Positions 33,105 to 43,396 of a DNA stretch of 64,000 nucleotides are shown one piece after another. The notes beneath the pieces are model-generated. The model was given only the letters and a program-made list of their open reading frames with translations. It ran no database searches and was not told the DNA's origin. The first letter of the stretch is position 1, and each line of letters begins with the position of its first letter. The stretch is from Jaapia argillacea MUCL 33604 (Eukaryota > Basidiomycota > Agaricomycetes > Jaapiales > Jaapiaceae). The stretch lies in the NCBI GenBank assembly GCA_000697665.1, contig KL197729.1, positions 452,121-516,120 on the forward strand, written 5' to 3'. The translations under genes and the position numbers were made by a program.

Positions 33105-34644
33105 TGTGTGGCCAACGATACTACGTTGTTCGTCCCAATTTTCTCTTATCCAACTTCCGCTGATGTCAAGTAGGTTGAGGTAGCAGCTCTGTGGGTGCGG
33201 ACGTCGGTCGACTCAAGTTGTTCTTGATCTCACGTATTTGGGCAGATTGAGGCCCTTCTGTATGGTTCGTCGTGAATTTACTCCCTACATGTTGACTATT
33301 AAGTTCTATCGCAGGGGCGTATGCACTCGTCTTCTCTACCTGTTGCTATCTCTTCGCTGTGTCACGGCTCAGCAAGCTGATGCTGTGTTTTGCCGTGGCT
33401 ATGTTCACTATGTCGACGGGGCTGATGTTGGTGGACTTTGCGTTGGTACTCCTTGCGCCCTTGCTTGTCACTAGCAGTATCTGTGATGGAGGAACATGCT
33501 ACTCATGTTATCCGGAAACGCCTGCCAGAGTTCACCAAGTCATTCTTGCCGACTTACTTCAAGGCATCAGCAGCGTGTTGATGACAACAAACCAGTACGC
33601 TGATTTTTCCTTCATTCCTATGGATCTCCGCATTCCTGCTGATTCACCCCCAATCAGAATGGTGGCCGACTCCCTATTGGTCAGTTGACTCATTCTGTCA
33701 TACAGTTCTGTGTTCCGACCCTGCGTTCAGACCTACCGAGCAGTTTGGGTGTGGGGAAAGAACTTCAAAGTCGCTGTGCTGCCTGTGATCATGATAACCG
33801 CGACTGCTGGTCAGTATTTCCAGATCGAGTGAATCAATGCTGATATCGATGCACTTACACAGGCTGTGGATATGCCAATGCATACTACCAATTTGTTTTC
33901 TATTATCTGAGGCGATCCGCCCCGCCCACTGAAGTTTCTCCTCCTCCGCAGTGGTTCACCGCTCTCGCTATCTCGTACAAGGTGACAAACGCGAATTTCA
34001 TCCTGACCACGGTGACAAATGTATTCTTGACGATCTTGATTGGTATTGTGCATCTTGTTTCGTCTTATGTTCATCGATTCATTCAACTCCCAGCCGCTCG
34101 TCTGTGGTGGACCACTCGAGGTTTTTCCGCAGTTGGTGTTCCAGTATCAACATATTACCGGGTTATATCGATGATGTGAGCAACAAATGCACGCCCTTTT
34201 ACTCTATGTAACCAAACATTTGCCTCAGCCTCGAATCCGCTGCGGTGTTGTCCCTCGCCTTCGTCGCGGCATTGATCGTCCATAACGACGCGTCTGTATT
34301 CTATGCTATCGATGTGTTCACTGCGATTATCGGGCAGATGACGGTAAATTCCCCTTCTCGTAACCTTTGCTTCAAGTTTGAACCCTGAATTGTTTGATCA
34401 GGGAATCGTCCCAACTGTCATCATTGTGATCGTTGGCCTCGGCAAAGCCACGGAAACATCAATTGTCGTCATTTCGGATCGATCACCTGCCCTCTTGGAC
34501 GAATCAAAGGAGACGCAATTTTTCGAATCAAGCAATACAGCCGAGGACGTGCAAATCGCCAGCGCAGCTGTTTGTACTTCAGAAAGGACGGCGAGCGGCA
34601 GTGCCAACGTTCCACTGGCTGAAGAGCTTATTGTGGAACAGTGA
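33105..34644 (+). CDS. Fungal multi-pass membrane protein, copy B
   Basis: Multi-pass membrane protein resembling a large unnamed family of ~330-residue basidiomycete proteins with about seven helices; function unknown. From 33,246 eight exons (33,246-33,264; 33,315-33,594; 33,658-33,679; 33,731-33,809; 33,863-34,042; 34,094-34,175; 34,229-34,343; 34,402-34,644) give an exact frame of 339 residues: IEALLYGAYALVFSTCCYLF, FAVAMFTMSTGLMLVDFALV, ADSLL-TYRAVWVWGKNFKVAV, YKVTNANFILTTVTNVFLTI, ARLWWTTRG, ILESAAVLSLAFVAALIVHN and GIVPTVIIVIVGLGKATETS, then a charged cytoplasmic tail. The N-terminal exon is doubtful: at the ATG shared with copy A (33,105) the frame shifts and the acceptor used in copy A is altered, so this copy may start differently or be damaged at its 5' end. 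Confidence 0.65.
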
Positions 34645-34993
34645 CTGCCCTGCGGGTTTATGGTCAGTTGCTCGGTACAACAACGTTCTGCGCGGCGCTG
34701 ATTATGTCGACTCCAGACGGCTACGTGAACTTGGTGAACAAGCATCTATCCCCATATGTGGTTCGGTTCGAAGCATGTGTCACAACACATCGCTATAGCC
34801 GCCCATCCCAGACGGAACGCTCACACCTTCCATTACCCTAGCAGGCTTTCTCTGAATACAAAATGCGTGGAATTACAAGTACAAATGTATGACAATGTGT
34901 CTTCCATTAGGCCAAACAAGTTAGGGATAAATTATGAATAAATGAAGGTAGGACCGCCTTCTCAACTGTGGCGGATCTGGGGATCTGGCCTAG
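34645..34993. other. Intergenic, convergent genes
   Basis: About 350 nt between the 3' ends of two convergent genes; no feature seen. Confidence 0.4.
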
Positions 34994-36088
34994 CTAGTTA
35001 CCTGAACTGCTAACGCACTCCTCTCTCGCAAAGCAGAGGTCGGAAATGCCGCTTGTATAAGGGAGAAAGTGTTCGATGACGACATCTGTCCCCTCGAGAG
35101 GGCCGTGCAAGACCGTCGCTCGATAGCGCTTCTCGTGGAACGACTAGAGCAAAGACCGGCGTGTGAGATGGACGGTAAGGGTGCGGTTCGTCGAAGGCTT
35201 ACCGAAACGAGGTAGGCTGCAGTCCAGGTCTTATTGGTCCCCCTCTGTGAGTGCATATCAGAAGGGGTATCGACCAGAGCATAAACAAGATGCTGGAAGT
35301 CCGGATGTTAGTGCAAGTATGAGGCGATGAGGGGTGGCATTACCAATCTCCGACGTCGTTGTTCTCGTTCGGCGATTGTCATTGACGGTCCTTTCGATCC
35401 TCCATGCCAAACCTCTCCCAGATAAGGCCAGAACAAGCCGTTGAGATATCGACCATTGACTTGAAACATTACGATCAGTCCGGTAAGTTCTGTCCCAGAC
35501 TATGATTCGTCAGCTCGCACTGAAGTGCGGACAGGAACAGGAGGAGACTTACCGTGACACGGTAATGCTTGCGGCCCATTATCCACCCAGGACACCAAGG
35601 GTTCCAGATGTTGTTCTGACTGTTCAAGTTGCGGACCTGTACACCTCGCCCCACCTGTGAGGTGTGAACGTCGAGTTGTACGAAATATAGAGAGCCACAT
35701 ACCTGAAGATGATCCTCGTCTTCGACGGCCCAGAAGGCACGCACTCCCAAGGGAGGCAATTTACGAGACGGGAAGAGAGAGCCCGGCCTCAGCAGGTCGA
35801 CGTTTTCAATCGGTGCAAACTCCGTCAGCTGCAACGAAAGACTTGGAGGAAGATCCTTGACTTTTCCATAGCCCATCGTGGTCCGGATAAGTGGTAGCGA
35901 CCAGATCGTGTGGCGAAGGGATATATGCTCGTGGAGCAGGTGGGTAGTAAATTGATGTCCTGATCCATCACCAATCACTTGGAATTTAAGTAACTCGGAA
36001 AACAATATCACGGGAGCGTCACTGAGTACAAGGCGCTTGATGTGGCCCCGGCGAGACACAAAAAGGTCAGTAGCAACGAGGTCCACAT
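34994..36088 (-). CDS. Secreted protein of unknown family
   Basis: The proposed start gives a clear signal peptide, MWTSLLLTFLCLAGATSSA, so the product is probably secreted. Exons are linked by plausible short introns to read PSPHDL-LTEFAPIENVDLL, GVRAFWAVEDEDHLQ, GRGVQVRNLNSQNNIW, GWIMGRKHYRVT-SGTELTGL, VNGRYLNGLFWPYLGEVWHG, LHLVYALVDTPSDMHSQRG, TWTAAYLVS-SFHEKRYRAT and a last exon with DVVIEHFLPYTSGISDLC, ending SSSGN. About 240 residues. One inner intron (near 35,650-35,700) could be retained in frame. I do not recognise the family; Trp- and Tyr-rich segments suggest an extracellular globular protein. The 3' end converges on the membrane gene; the 5' end is divergent from the FAD oxidase cluster. 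Confidence 0.55.
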
Positions 36089-36533
36089 AACGTGAGTACA
36101 AGGATTGTGGGCGGGAGTGGCACTGATAGCAGTCGCGTATACAGGACCAAACAACACGTCAACAACCGAAGCCACTGAACTCCCCTTCATCTTATTTCAT
36201 AACATCGATATGCTTGGTGAACAGCTTTTCATTGCCCTCGTCGAGCTGATGAAGTTGTTATCCTGTTTATGGGAGCATAAACTCCGTGATCTTCGGCCTT
36301 TGCGGTTGTATTCACCTGGCACTCGGGCTTGGCTTGACGAATTCCCCGAGATCGACCACGTTGGACTGATCGGGTGGCCAGTTCTTGCTTCGTACTCGGT
36401 AGACCCCTGCTTGACGTCCTCGAGATCCAACTTCTTCTTCTTCCTCGGACCCTCTCGTTGAAGTCTGAGGCAGTTGTTCGGACAGAGTATATCGTTCAAG
36501 GATCAGCCATATCCTCCCCAAAAAGGCACCACG
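36089..36533. other. Divergent promoter region, secreted protein and FAD oxidase A
   Basis: 445 nt. A plus-strand frame (36,105-36,461) is open but has no recognised similarity and no copy elsewhere; not called. Confidence 0.4.
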
Positions 36534-38317
36534 ATGGCTGATTTTACTTCTTTCCTCGCGGCGTTTAATGGCGACATTGTCACTCCCTCTGATACTGGCT
36601 ATGAACATGCTATCTCCCGATGGGCACTCAATGCTCAGCGCAAAGCGAAGGTCGTAGCCTATGTGAAGAACGCCGAAGATATCGCCTTGGCTATAAAGCA
36701 TGCAAGGGTGCATATGCTTCCCATCGCGATCAAAGGTGGCGGACATAGTGCTGCTGGAGCCTCCTCGAGTGAGGGAGGACTCATCATCGATTTGTCCAAG
36801 TATTTCGATACCGCGACGGTGGACGTGGAGAGAGAACTTATTCGGATTGGCGGGGGTGCCGTTTGGGCCACCGTAGACGCTGCTGCAATCAAAGAAGGTT
36901 TTGCAACGGTTGGCGGTACTATCAATCATGTATGTTCTTGATACTCACAACACCACCCCATCGCTCACCCGCACGAGTTTAGATTGGTGTCGGAGGGTAT
37001 TTGTTCTATTGTTTATCATCGATGGAATAACGTACTCATCTCTCTTTAGCCTTGTTTTGGGCGGCGGTTACGGGTGGCTCAGTCCTGCTTATGGCCTCGC
37101 CCTTGATAACCTCGTCGAAGTAAGTCCTCTTTGTATGCTCAGATATCGGATCTAAGCTTTTTTTGAACAGGTAACGATTGTCACTGCAGATGGCTCCGTT
37201 CTTGTTGCCAATGCAGATTCCCACGTTGATCTTTTCTGGGGCGTAAGGGGGGGTGGTTGCAACTTTGGTGTTTGCACCGAATTCGTGATGAAAGTCCATC
37301 GTCAACGCGCCACCGTGTTCGGTGGAGCCATCGTATTCACTCCTCCGCTTCTACCAGCTTTATATGAAGCTACTCAGCAGTGGTGGAAGAACGGACCTTC
37401 TGAGAAGGAGGGTATGTATCAGATCTTTACCAAGGACCCTGGTGGTAACGTATGGGTACTTTGCGCTGAACGACAACCCTTGCTAAAATCGTATCTTTCG
37501 TAGCCATGCATTGTCGCCGCATTATTCTACAACGGCTCCGAAGCTGAAGGAAGGGATAACTTCAAAGCATTCTTCGATCTGGGTGTGTCCTTTCCGTCAT
37601 TCAAACCTTCCCTTTTGCGGTGCTGACGGGAATATTGCGATGTAGAGCCAGTCGGTGGTTTCTGCAGGGAAATGCCCTATGAACAACTCAACAGCCTACA
37701 GGTCCGTCGACCCCAACTATTTTCCCCACCAGGAATCATAGACTCATTCGTCTTAGAACGAGTTTACGCCCCACGGGATCAACTACTACATCAACGGAGC
37801 ATACCATCACGGTCCCGACCTCGAACTCGCGACGAAATTCTTTGCTCGATTCACCGAGCTTTCGGCCAACCCTGACTTCCAGATGAACTTGATCTTTGAA
37901 TACATTTCATTGGACAAGATTACGAGTGTCCCTAACGATGCGACGGCGTTCGTCCGTGGAGAACGTGGAAACATCCTGATCAGCACCAATTGGAAGGAAG
38001 ATAGTCCTGAGAGGTCGAAGCTTGGCAAGGAGATGGTTCATGAGCTCGTGAATCTCATCCACGGACATACTGGATACAGGAAGAAGGAGGAGGTTGGATA
38101 TGGGAATTATAGTCAGTCTCGTTCCTTTTGGGCTGCTGTTGGTGCGAGATTCGTGTTGACGGGAGACATTCTATTAGGTTCTGAGTCCACGGATGGGGTC
38201 GCCTTTGATAAGGCGAAGATATTGTTTGGCGAGAATTATCCTCGACTTCAGGGGCTTAAGAAGAGATATGATCCCGAGCAGATATTCTCGAAGTGGTTCC
38301 CCATAACTCCTGCCTAG
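36534..38317 (+). CDS. Berberine-bridge-like FAD oxidase A (intact)
   Basis: FAD-dependent oxidase of the PCMH/BBE type; substrate unknown, possibly sugars or a secondary metabolite. Eight exons (36,534-36,929; 36,983-36,996; 37,050-37,119; 37,171-37,449; 37,504-37,582; 37,646-37,701; 37,757-38,111; 38,178-38,317) give 462 residues. FAD-binding marks: [10 protein letters not shown] with His71 as the probable covalent FAD anchor, [25 protein letters not shown], and [14 protein letters not shown]. The second (Cys) FAD link of bicovalent members is not present, the matching site being within NHIGVGG. C-terminal BBE motif YGNY-S, then YDPEQIFSKWF. No signal peptide, so probably intracellular. Exon lengths 14, 70, 279, 79 and 56 are shared by the tandem copies. 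Confidence 0.88.
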
Positions 38318-38885
38318 GATTTGCTGTACATTGTATAATTGTATCCTCCAACATCTGCGACCTGCTAACTACACCATTATACTCGTGATCACATTCGTAC
38401 AACGAAGGTTTCCGCGTGATGCGGCGCAACTCGTCTCTGGCCGCCCGAACTGCCCAACTTGAACATATCACCCAAGCCCAGGCTGTTGTTGGTGCGACTA
38501 CCCTTCAGCTTCAACCATCTGCCTGCCAACTTCAAGTTGTGGCAACCGTAGTGCACCGGTTCCATGAATGCTGACCTTCTCACGCGCCGACGACTGTAAT
38601 GTATGCACCGCCTGGTACGTGCAGGCGGCCTGTGCCAAAGTTGGTTTCCATCAACGACGTCGACTCGTTCGAAGAGCGAAATCCGAACAAGTCGGAACAC
38701 CCGCACATTTGGCTCATAGGCTTCAACTCCACATACACCATGGTGCTTGGTCAGATCGCAATCTGCCGGTCTCGATAACCTGCCAAACGCTACCTCCAAT
38801 CATGGTCAGTTGTTCCGAATCTAATGGAGGGCCTAAAGGTCGAAGGGTTGTGGATCGTTGATGCCTCTGTCCCAGTTACGATATC
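38318..38885. other. Intergenic between FAD oxidases A and B
   Basis: 568 nt with no gene recognised. A short stretch just before gene B resembles a GMC-oxidoreductase tail but is too short to call (see rejected list). Confidence 0.4.
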
Positions 38886-40664
38886 ATGTCTAACACCATC
38901 CCAACGATTCCAGGATTCAAGGGCGACCTGGTCGCCCCCTCCGACCCCTCCTATTCGGCAGCCATATCGCGCTGGGCGATAAACGCCGCCCGGCCAGCCC
39001 ACACAGTCGCTTTCCCTACTTCATCTGAAGACACTGCCCTCGCCATAAAGCTCGCAAGGGAACAGAAGTTGCCAATTGCCATCAAAGGCGGCGGACACAG
39101 CGCGTCGGGTGCTTCAAGCAGTGAGGGTGGGTTGGTAATTGACTTGAGTCGATATTTGAATGGGGCAGAAGTGGATGTCGAAGAGAGGGTGGTGAGAGTG
39201 GGAGGAGGGGCTCTCTGGGACGTTGTCGATAAGAAGGCTATTGAGCATGGATTTGCCACTGTTGGGGGGACTGTCAACCATGTACGTCTGAGTTGGTTCT
39301 ATCCCGTTAGGCGGAGCTGATGTTGGAATCTGGTGTAGACTGGAGTTGGAGGGTAGGTCTTATCTAGGCTTATAAAATTCGGCACGGTTAACGGATCGAT
39401 ACTAGGCTAATCCTTGGTGGTGGGTATGGATGGCTCAGCGGTGCTTACGGGCTCGCGATCGATAACCTAGTTCAGGTACGTACTCTTACCTATCAACCTG
39501 CGATCCCTTCCGCTGGACGTTGCACCTCATAGGCGACTGTCGCTGTAGCCGATGGCTCCATCCTAACAGCGAACTCTCAAACAAATCCCGACCTCTTCTG
39601 GGGCATCCGGGGTGGAGGTTGTAACTTTGGAGTCGTAACGGAATTCGTGCTGAAGCTCTACCCACAACGCCGCACAGTGTTTGGCGGATTGTGTGTTTTC
39701 GCTCCGACCGTGTTGGACAAACTTGTGGAAGTCACGCAGGAGTGGTGGAAGGCGGGACCCGGGGAGAAAGAGGGAATGATTCAAGTCTTTACTCGAGGGC
39801 CTGACGCGAAGGTTAGTCTGCTGTATTTGTTTTGGTGACGAAACCTAAGTGGTTTTGGTAGCCAATGGTTGGAATATTTATGTTTTATAATGGGTCTGAG
39901 GAGGAGGGAAGGACTAATTACAAGAAGTTCTTCGATCTTCGTGCGTGTCTTCTGATGCACTTTCGAGCCTTCATGCTCACTCACTTCTCGTCTTTCCAGA
40001 TCCTGTTGTCGACATGTGCCACGAATTACCGTACGAGGAACTCAACTCTTGCAGGTTGGTTATTTCTTTCTCGTCATCCTCCCTTCTAATCACGTTTTCA
40101 CAGAACAAGGTTGCAGTCCCTGGACGGAATGTCTATATGAAAGGCGCATATCATACCGGCTCCAACCCTGATCTACCCAAGATCCTATTCGAGCGCGTCA
40201 TGGAACGTTCCTCCGACCCCTCCTTCATCATCGTCCTCCTCACAGAGTACTTCCCGCTTGGCAGAACCAACTCTGTTCCGAACGATGCAACAGCTTTCCG
40301 CCGAGGCGTCCCAAGCAACGTTCTCATCAACGTTATCTGGGAGGATGACACTCCTGAGCGAAGCAGGTTTGCCAAGGAGACTGCGCATGAACTTGGAGAG
40401 CTAATTAATAGTCATGCTGGACCAGGGAGGGATGATGTGGCGTATGGGAATTACAGTGAGTGTTTTCCTTGACGGTTGGGCATGTACTGATGGACTCCGC
40501 CAGGTCCCGATCAGGTGTCAGAGGTAGTGGCCAATGGAGTGGTCGCAGCCGACAAGGCGAAAATGTTGTTTGGGAGCAACTACCCTCGGATGCAGAGGAT
40601 CAAGAAGAAGTATGACCCTGAAGTTCTGTTCTCGAAGTGGTTTGCGATATCTCCTGCAGCATAA
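38886..40664 (+). CDS. Berberine-bridge-like FAD oxidase B (probably functional, unusual donor)
   Basis: Tandem paralogue of A with the same eight-exon plan. Marks: [85 protein letters not shown]. Exon 6 is one base shorter than in A and C up to the normal donor at 40,055, which would break the frame. Using a GTTATT donor four bases further on (exon 40,000-40,058) restores it and gives an exact 469-residue protein with one extra codon. The real splice choice decides whether the gene is alive. No signal peptide. Confidence 0.78.
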
Positions 40665-41258
40665 GATCGTGTTTGGTTGGACTGTCTTTCGTATCCAGGT
40701 TATAGCTTCGATTCACCGAGTCGTTCGGATCTCAGATATTGTCCTCGGCATCACTCTCATAGATCCTGAGGCGTGTTTCTCTCGTCTCGCTCATTATCGC
40801 GGCTCCAGGTGGCCGGTCGGTGGTCGAGGATGGCCTTTCATGCAGTTCATGTCTCAGGTCCATCAAACGTTCACGCTGGGAGGTGTGATTGCCAGCCATG
40901 GATTTTCAGCTTGAAGTTGTTTGGTTGCTCCAACTACTCCCACGTGGCCACGCCTTCGAGCTTCATCGACATCCCCTCCACCGTCAATTTGTAAATCAAC
41001 GCTTGCGCTGAACCACGCACCAGCAATTTAGGTTTCGTTCTGGACGGCGAGGGTATCGGTCATTTATCCTCTCAGTCAGACCCGTGCCCCATTCGTGGAT
41101 CATGAAACCCCCCGACTGGGGTCGGAAGTTGGGATTAGGCCTCGGATGATCAGCGTAGGCCTGTGCATTGTGCCTAGCACGATTGTAATATCGGACTCAA
41201 ATCCGATTGCTTTAAAGCTCGATGGTTTGATGGGTGAGTCCGTCCAACTCCTGCTATC
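40665..41258. other. Intergenic between FAD oxidases B and C
   Basis: 594 nt, no gene recognised. Confidence 0.4.
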
Positions 41259-43060
41259 ATGTCCCACCTCCATTTGGCACCATCGATCTCAATACCTGGC
41301 TTCAAGGGCGACTTGGTCACCTCCTCCAACCCAGATTACCCACAAGCCATATCCCGATGGGCTGCCAACGCCCAACGTCCCGCTCTCGTCGTCGCTTACC
41401 CGACAAGTGCAGAAGACACAGCTTTGGCTATCAAGTATGCCAGGGAACGGAAGTTGGATCTTGCAATTAGGGGTGGAGGACATAGTGCGTCAGGAGCTTC
41501 GAGTAGCGATGGAGGTTTGGTGGTTGATTTGAGTAGGTATTTGAATGGTGCTGAGGTTGATTTGGGTGGGGAGGAGAAGGTTGTTAGAGTTGGAGGAGGG
41601 GCAATTTGGGAGACGGTGGATAGGAAGGCTATCGAGTGTGGGTTTGCTACTGTTGGTGGGACTGTGAACCATGTGAGCACGTTCGTTGCTTTGATAAAGT
41701 GATATGAGGTTGACAATGACGTTGGCGTTGTAGACTGGAGTTGGAGGGTAGGGTTTTCGGAGGTTGATTGGATGAGCTTGCGTTGGTTGCTTACTAGGCT
41801 TTAGATTGGTCCTTGGCGGAGGGTACGGATGGCTCACCGGCGAATACGGCCTAGCTATCGATAACCTTGTCCAGGTAAGTCAATCGCCTATCTCCATTCA
41901 TCATGTACTAAATGCGCTTACCGTCAGGCAACAGTTGTGATGGCTGACAGCTCCATCCTAATGGCGGACTCCACCACTAATTCCCATCTCTTTTGGGGTG
42001 TTCGAGGTGGAGGTTGCAACTTCGGCGTTGTAACGGAATTTGTACTCAAACTCCATCCGCAACGAAGGAACGTGTTTGGTGGGGTATGTCTTTTTGATTT
42101 GAGTGTGTTAGATCGACTTGTGGATGTCACGCTGGAGTGGTGGAAGCGAGGTCCGTCGAAGAAGGAAGGTATGGCTCAGGTGTTTGGAAGGGGGCCTGAT
42201 GGGAAGGTATGGACTGTTGTGTGTCCTCTTGGTTGCAGATGGGCTCACGGGAGATTGTAGCCTATGATTAAGGTCCTCCTGTTTTACAATGGATCTGAAG
42301 AAGAGGGAAGGTCTGTCTACAAAGAGTTCTTCGACCTTCGTGCGTAACAGTTCTGTCCTCTCAAAACCTCTATCTTACCTATCCAGTTTCTAGACCCCGT
42401 TGTCGATATGTGTCGCGAAATGCCATTTGAAGAGATGAACACGTTACAGGTGCCTTTTGACGCCCTTGCCAACTACTCTTTCATTCGATCCTCGTTACAG
42501 AATAACGTTGCTGTGCACGGGCGGAACGTCTACTGGAAAGGTGCCTCTCATACGGGTGGCAACCCTGACCTGTGCAAGGTCCTGTTTGATCAAGTCATCG
42601 AGCGCTCATCTGATCCTTCCTTTACGGTCGGTCTCCTCACAGAGTACCTAGGTCAACTCCATTCCAGACGATGCTACTGCCTTCCTTCGCGGTGTCCCAA
42701 GCAACATGCTCATCAGCGTCGTCTGGGAGAATGACCTTCCTGAGAGAAGGAGACTTGCCAAGGATGCCGCGCATGAACTTGCAGAGCTCATCAGTAGTTA
42801 TGCGGGGGTGGGGAAGGAGGAGGACGTGGCATATGGAAATTACAGTGAGCCGTTTTCGCCGTTACACGTTTTGGGGACGTGTTGACGAAGAGGGCTTAAG
42901 TCCTGACCAAGTCTCGGAGGTGGAGGCTAATGGCGTCGTCGCAGCTGACCGGGCAAAGTTGCTGTTTGGGAGCAATTACTCTCGGATGCAGAGGGTCAAG
43001 AGGGAGTATGACCCTGAGATCGTATTCTCGAAATGGTTTGCGGTATCCCCCACTGTATGA
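41259..43060 (+). pseudogene. Berberine-bridge-like FAD oxidase C (frameshifted)
   Basis: Third tandem copy, closest to B. The first six exons are in order (41,259-41,672; 41,734-41,747; 41,805-41,874; 41,928-42,206; 42,261-42,339; 42,394-42,449), with [33 protein letters not shown] and [14 protein letters not shown]. In exon 7, next to EYL at about 42,650, 11 bases present in B are missing and the frame shifts. The last acceptor has also lost a G (near 42,900), which would shift the final exon ending YDPEIVFSKWFAVSPTV. Two independent breaks make a pseudogene likely. Confidence 0.75.
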
Positions 43061-43396
43061 TCTTGTGGCGTTTTCTGTACTATCTTTGTGGACTATGCCT
43101 TTTATCCTGCTACCCCCTGTGTAGTCCTTGCACCGGGAGACGCGACTCGTTTAGCCGAGCCTCGTGGATCAAAGTCGCGTGCCGTAATGAACCGAGTGGC
43201 GCATGTTGAACGCTCACGTGATAGACGCGAAGGCACCCGTTTCGAACACGCGCTGGCCTTGCGGACTTTTCGTTAACAGCAACATCTCGTCAGCCAGCGA
43301 CCTCTGCGCTTTTCCCGTCTCACCTCCTCAAACTTTTACGGCGTTAGGCCTATTGGCGTCAGGCCATTCATCTTTTCATAAAATATTATTCAGCAA
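43061..43396. other. Upstream region of the polo kinase gene
   Basis: 336 nt, GC-rich in its first half; no specific element identified. Confidence 0.4.

Larger units (their letters stand above)
27011..34644 (+). repeat. Second segmental duplication, copy B
   Basis: Direct repeat of 18,885-24,951: MAPEG, ZF-C, DAM1 (minus), membrane-protein gene. It is longer than copy A mainly through repeat expansion around ZF-C and because the membrane-protein gene runs to its 3' end. Confidence 0.8.

Noticed and set aside
1-34644. Direct repeats considered as long terminal repeats of retroelements
   Set aside because: Repeated blocks are kilobases of host-type genes in tandem, with no reverse transcriptase, integrase, capsid genes or primer-binding site seen.
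36312-36929. Minus-strand open frame of 205 codons over FAD oxidase A
   Set aside because: It is antisense to a well supported exon with FAD-binding motifs; a codon-bias shadow.
38820-38885. Stretch reading VEGLWIVDASVPVTIS before FAD oxidase B, like the end of a GMC oxidoreductase
   Set aside because: Only about 16 residues, no other GMC block upstream, and in-frame stops further up; likely chance or too small a relic to call.
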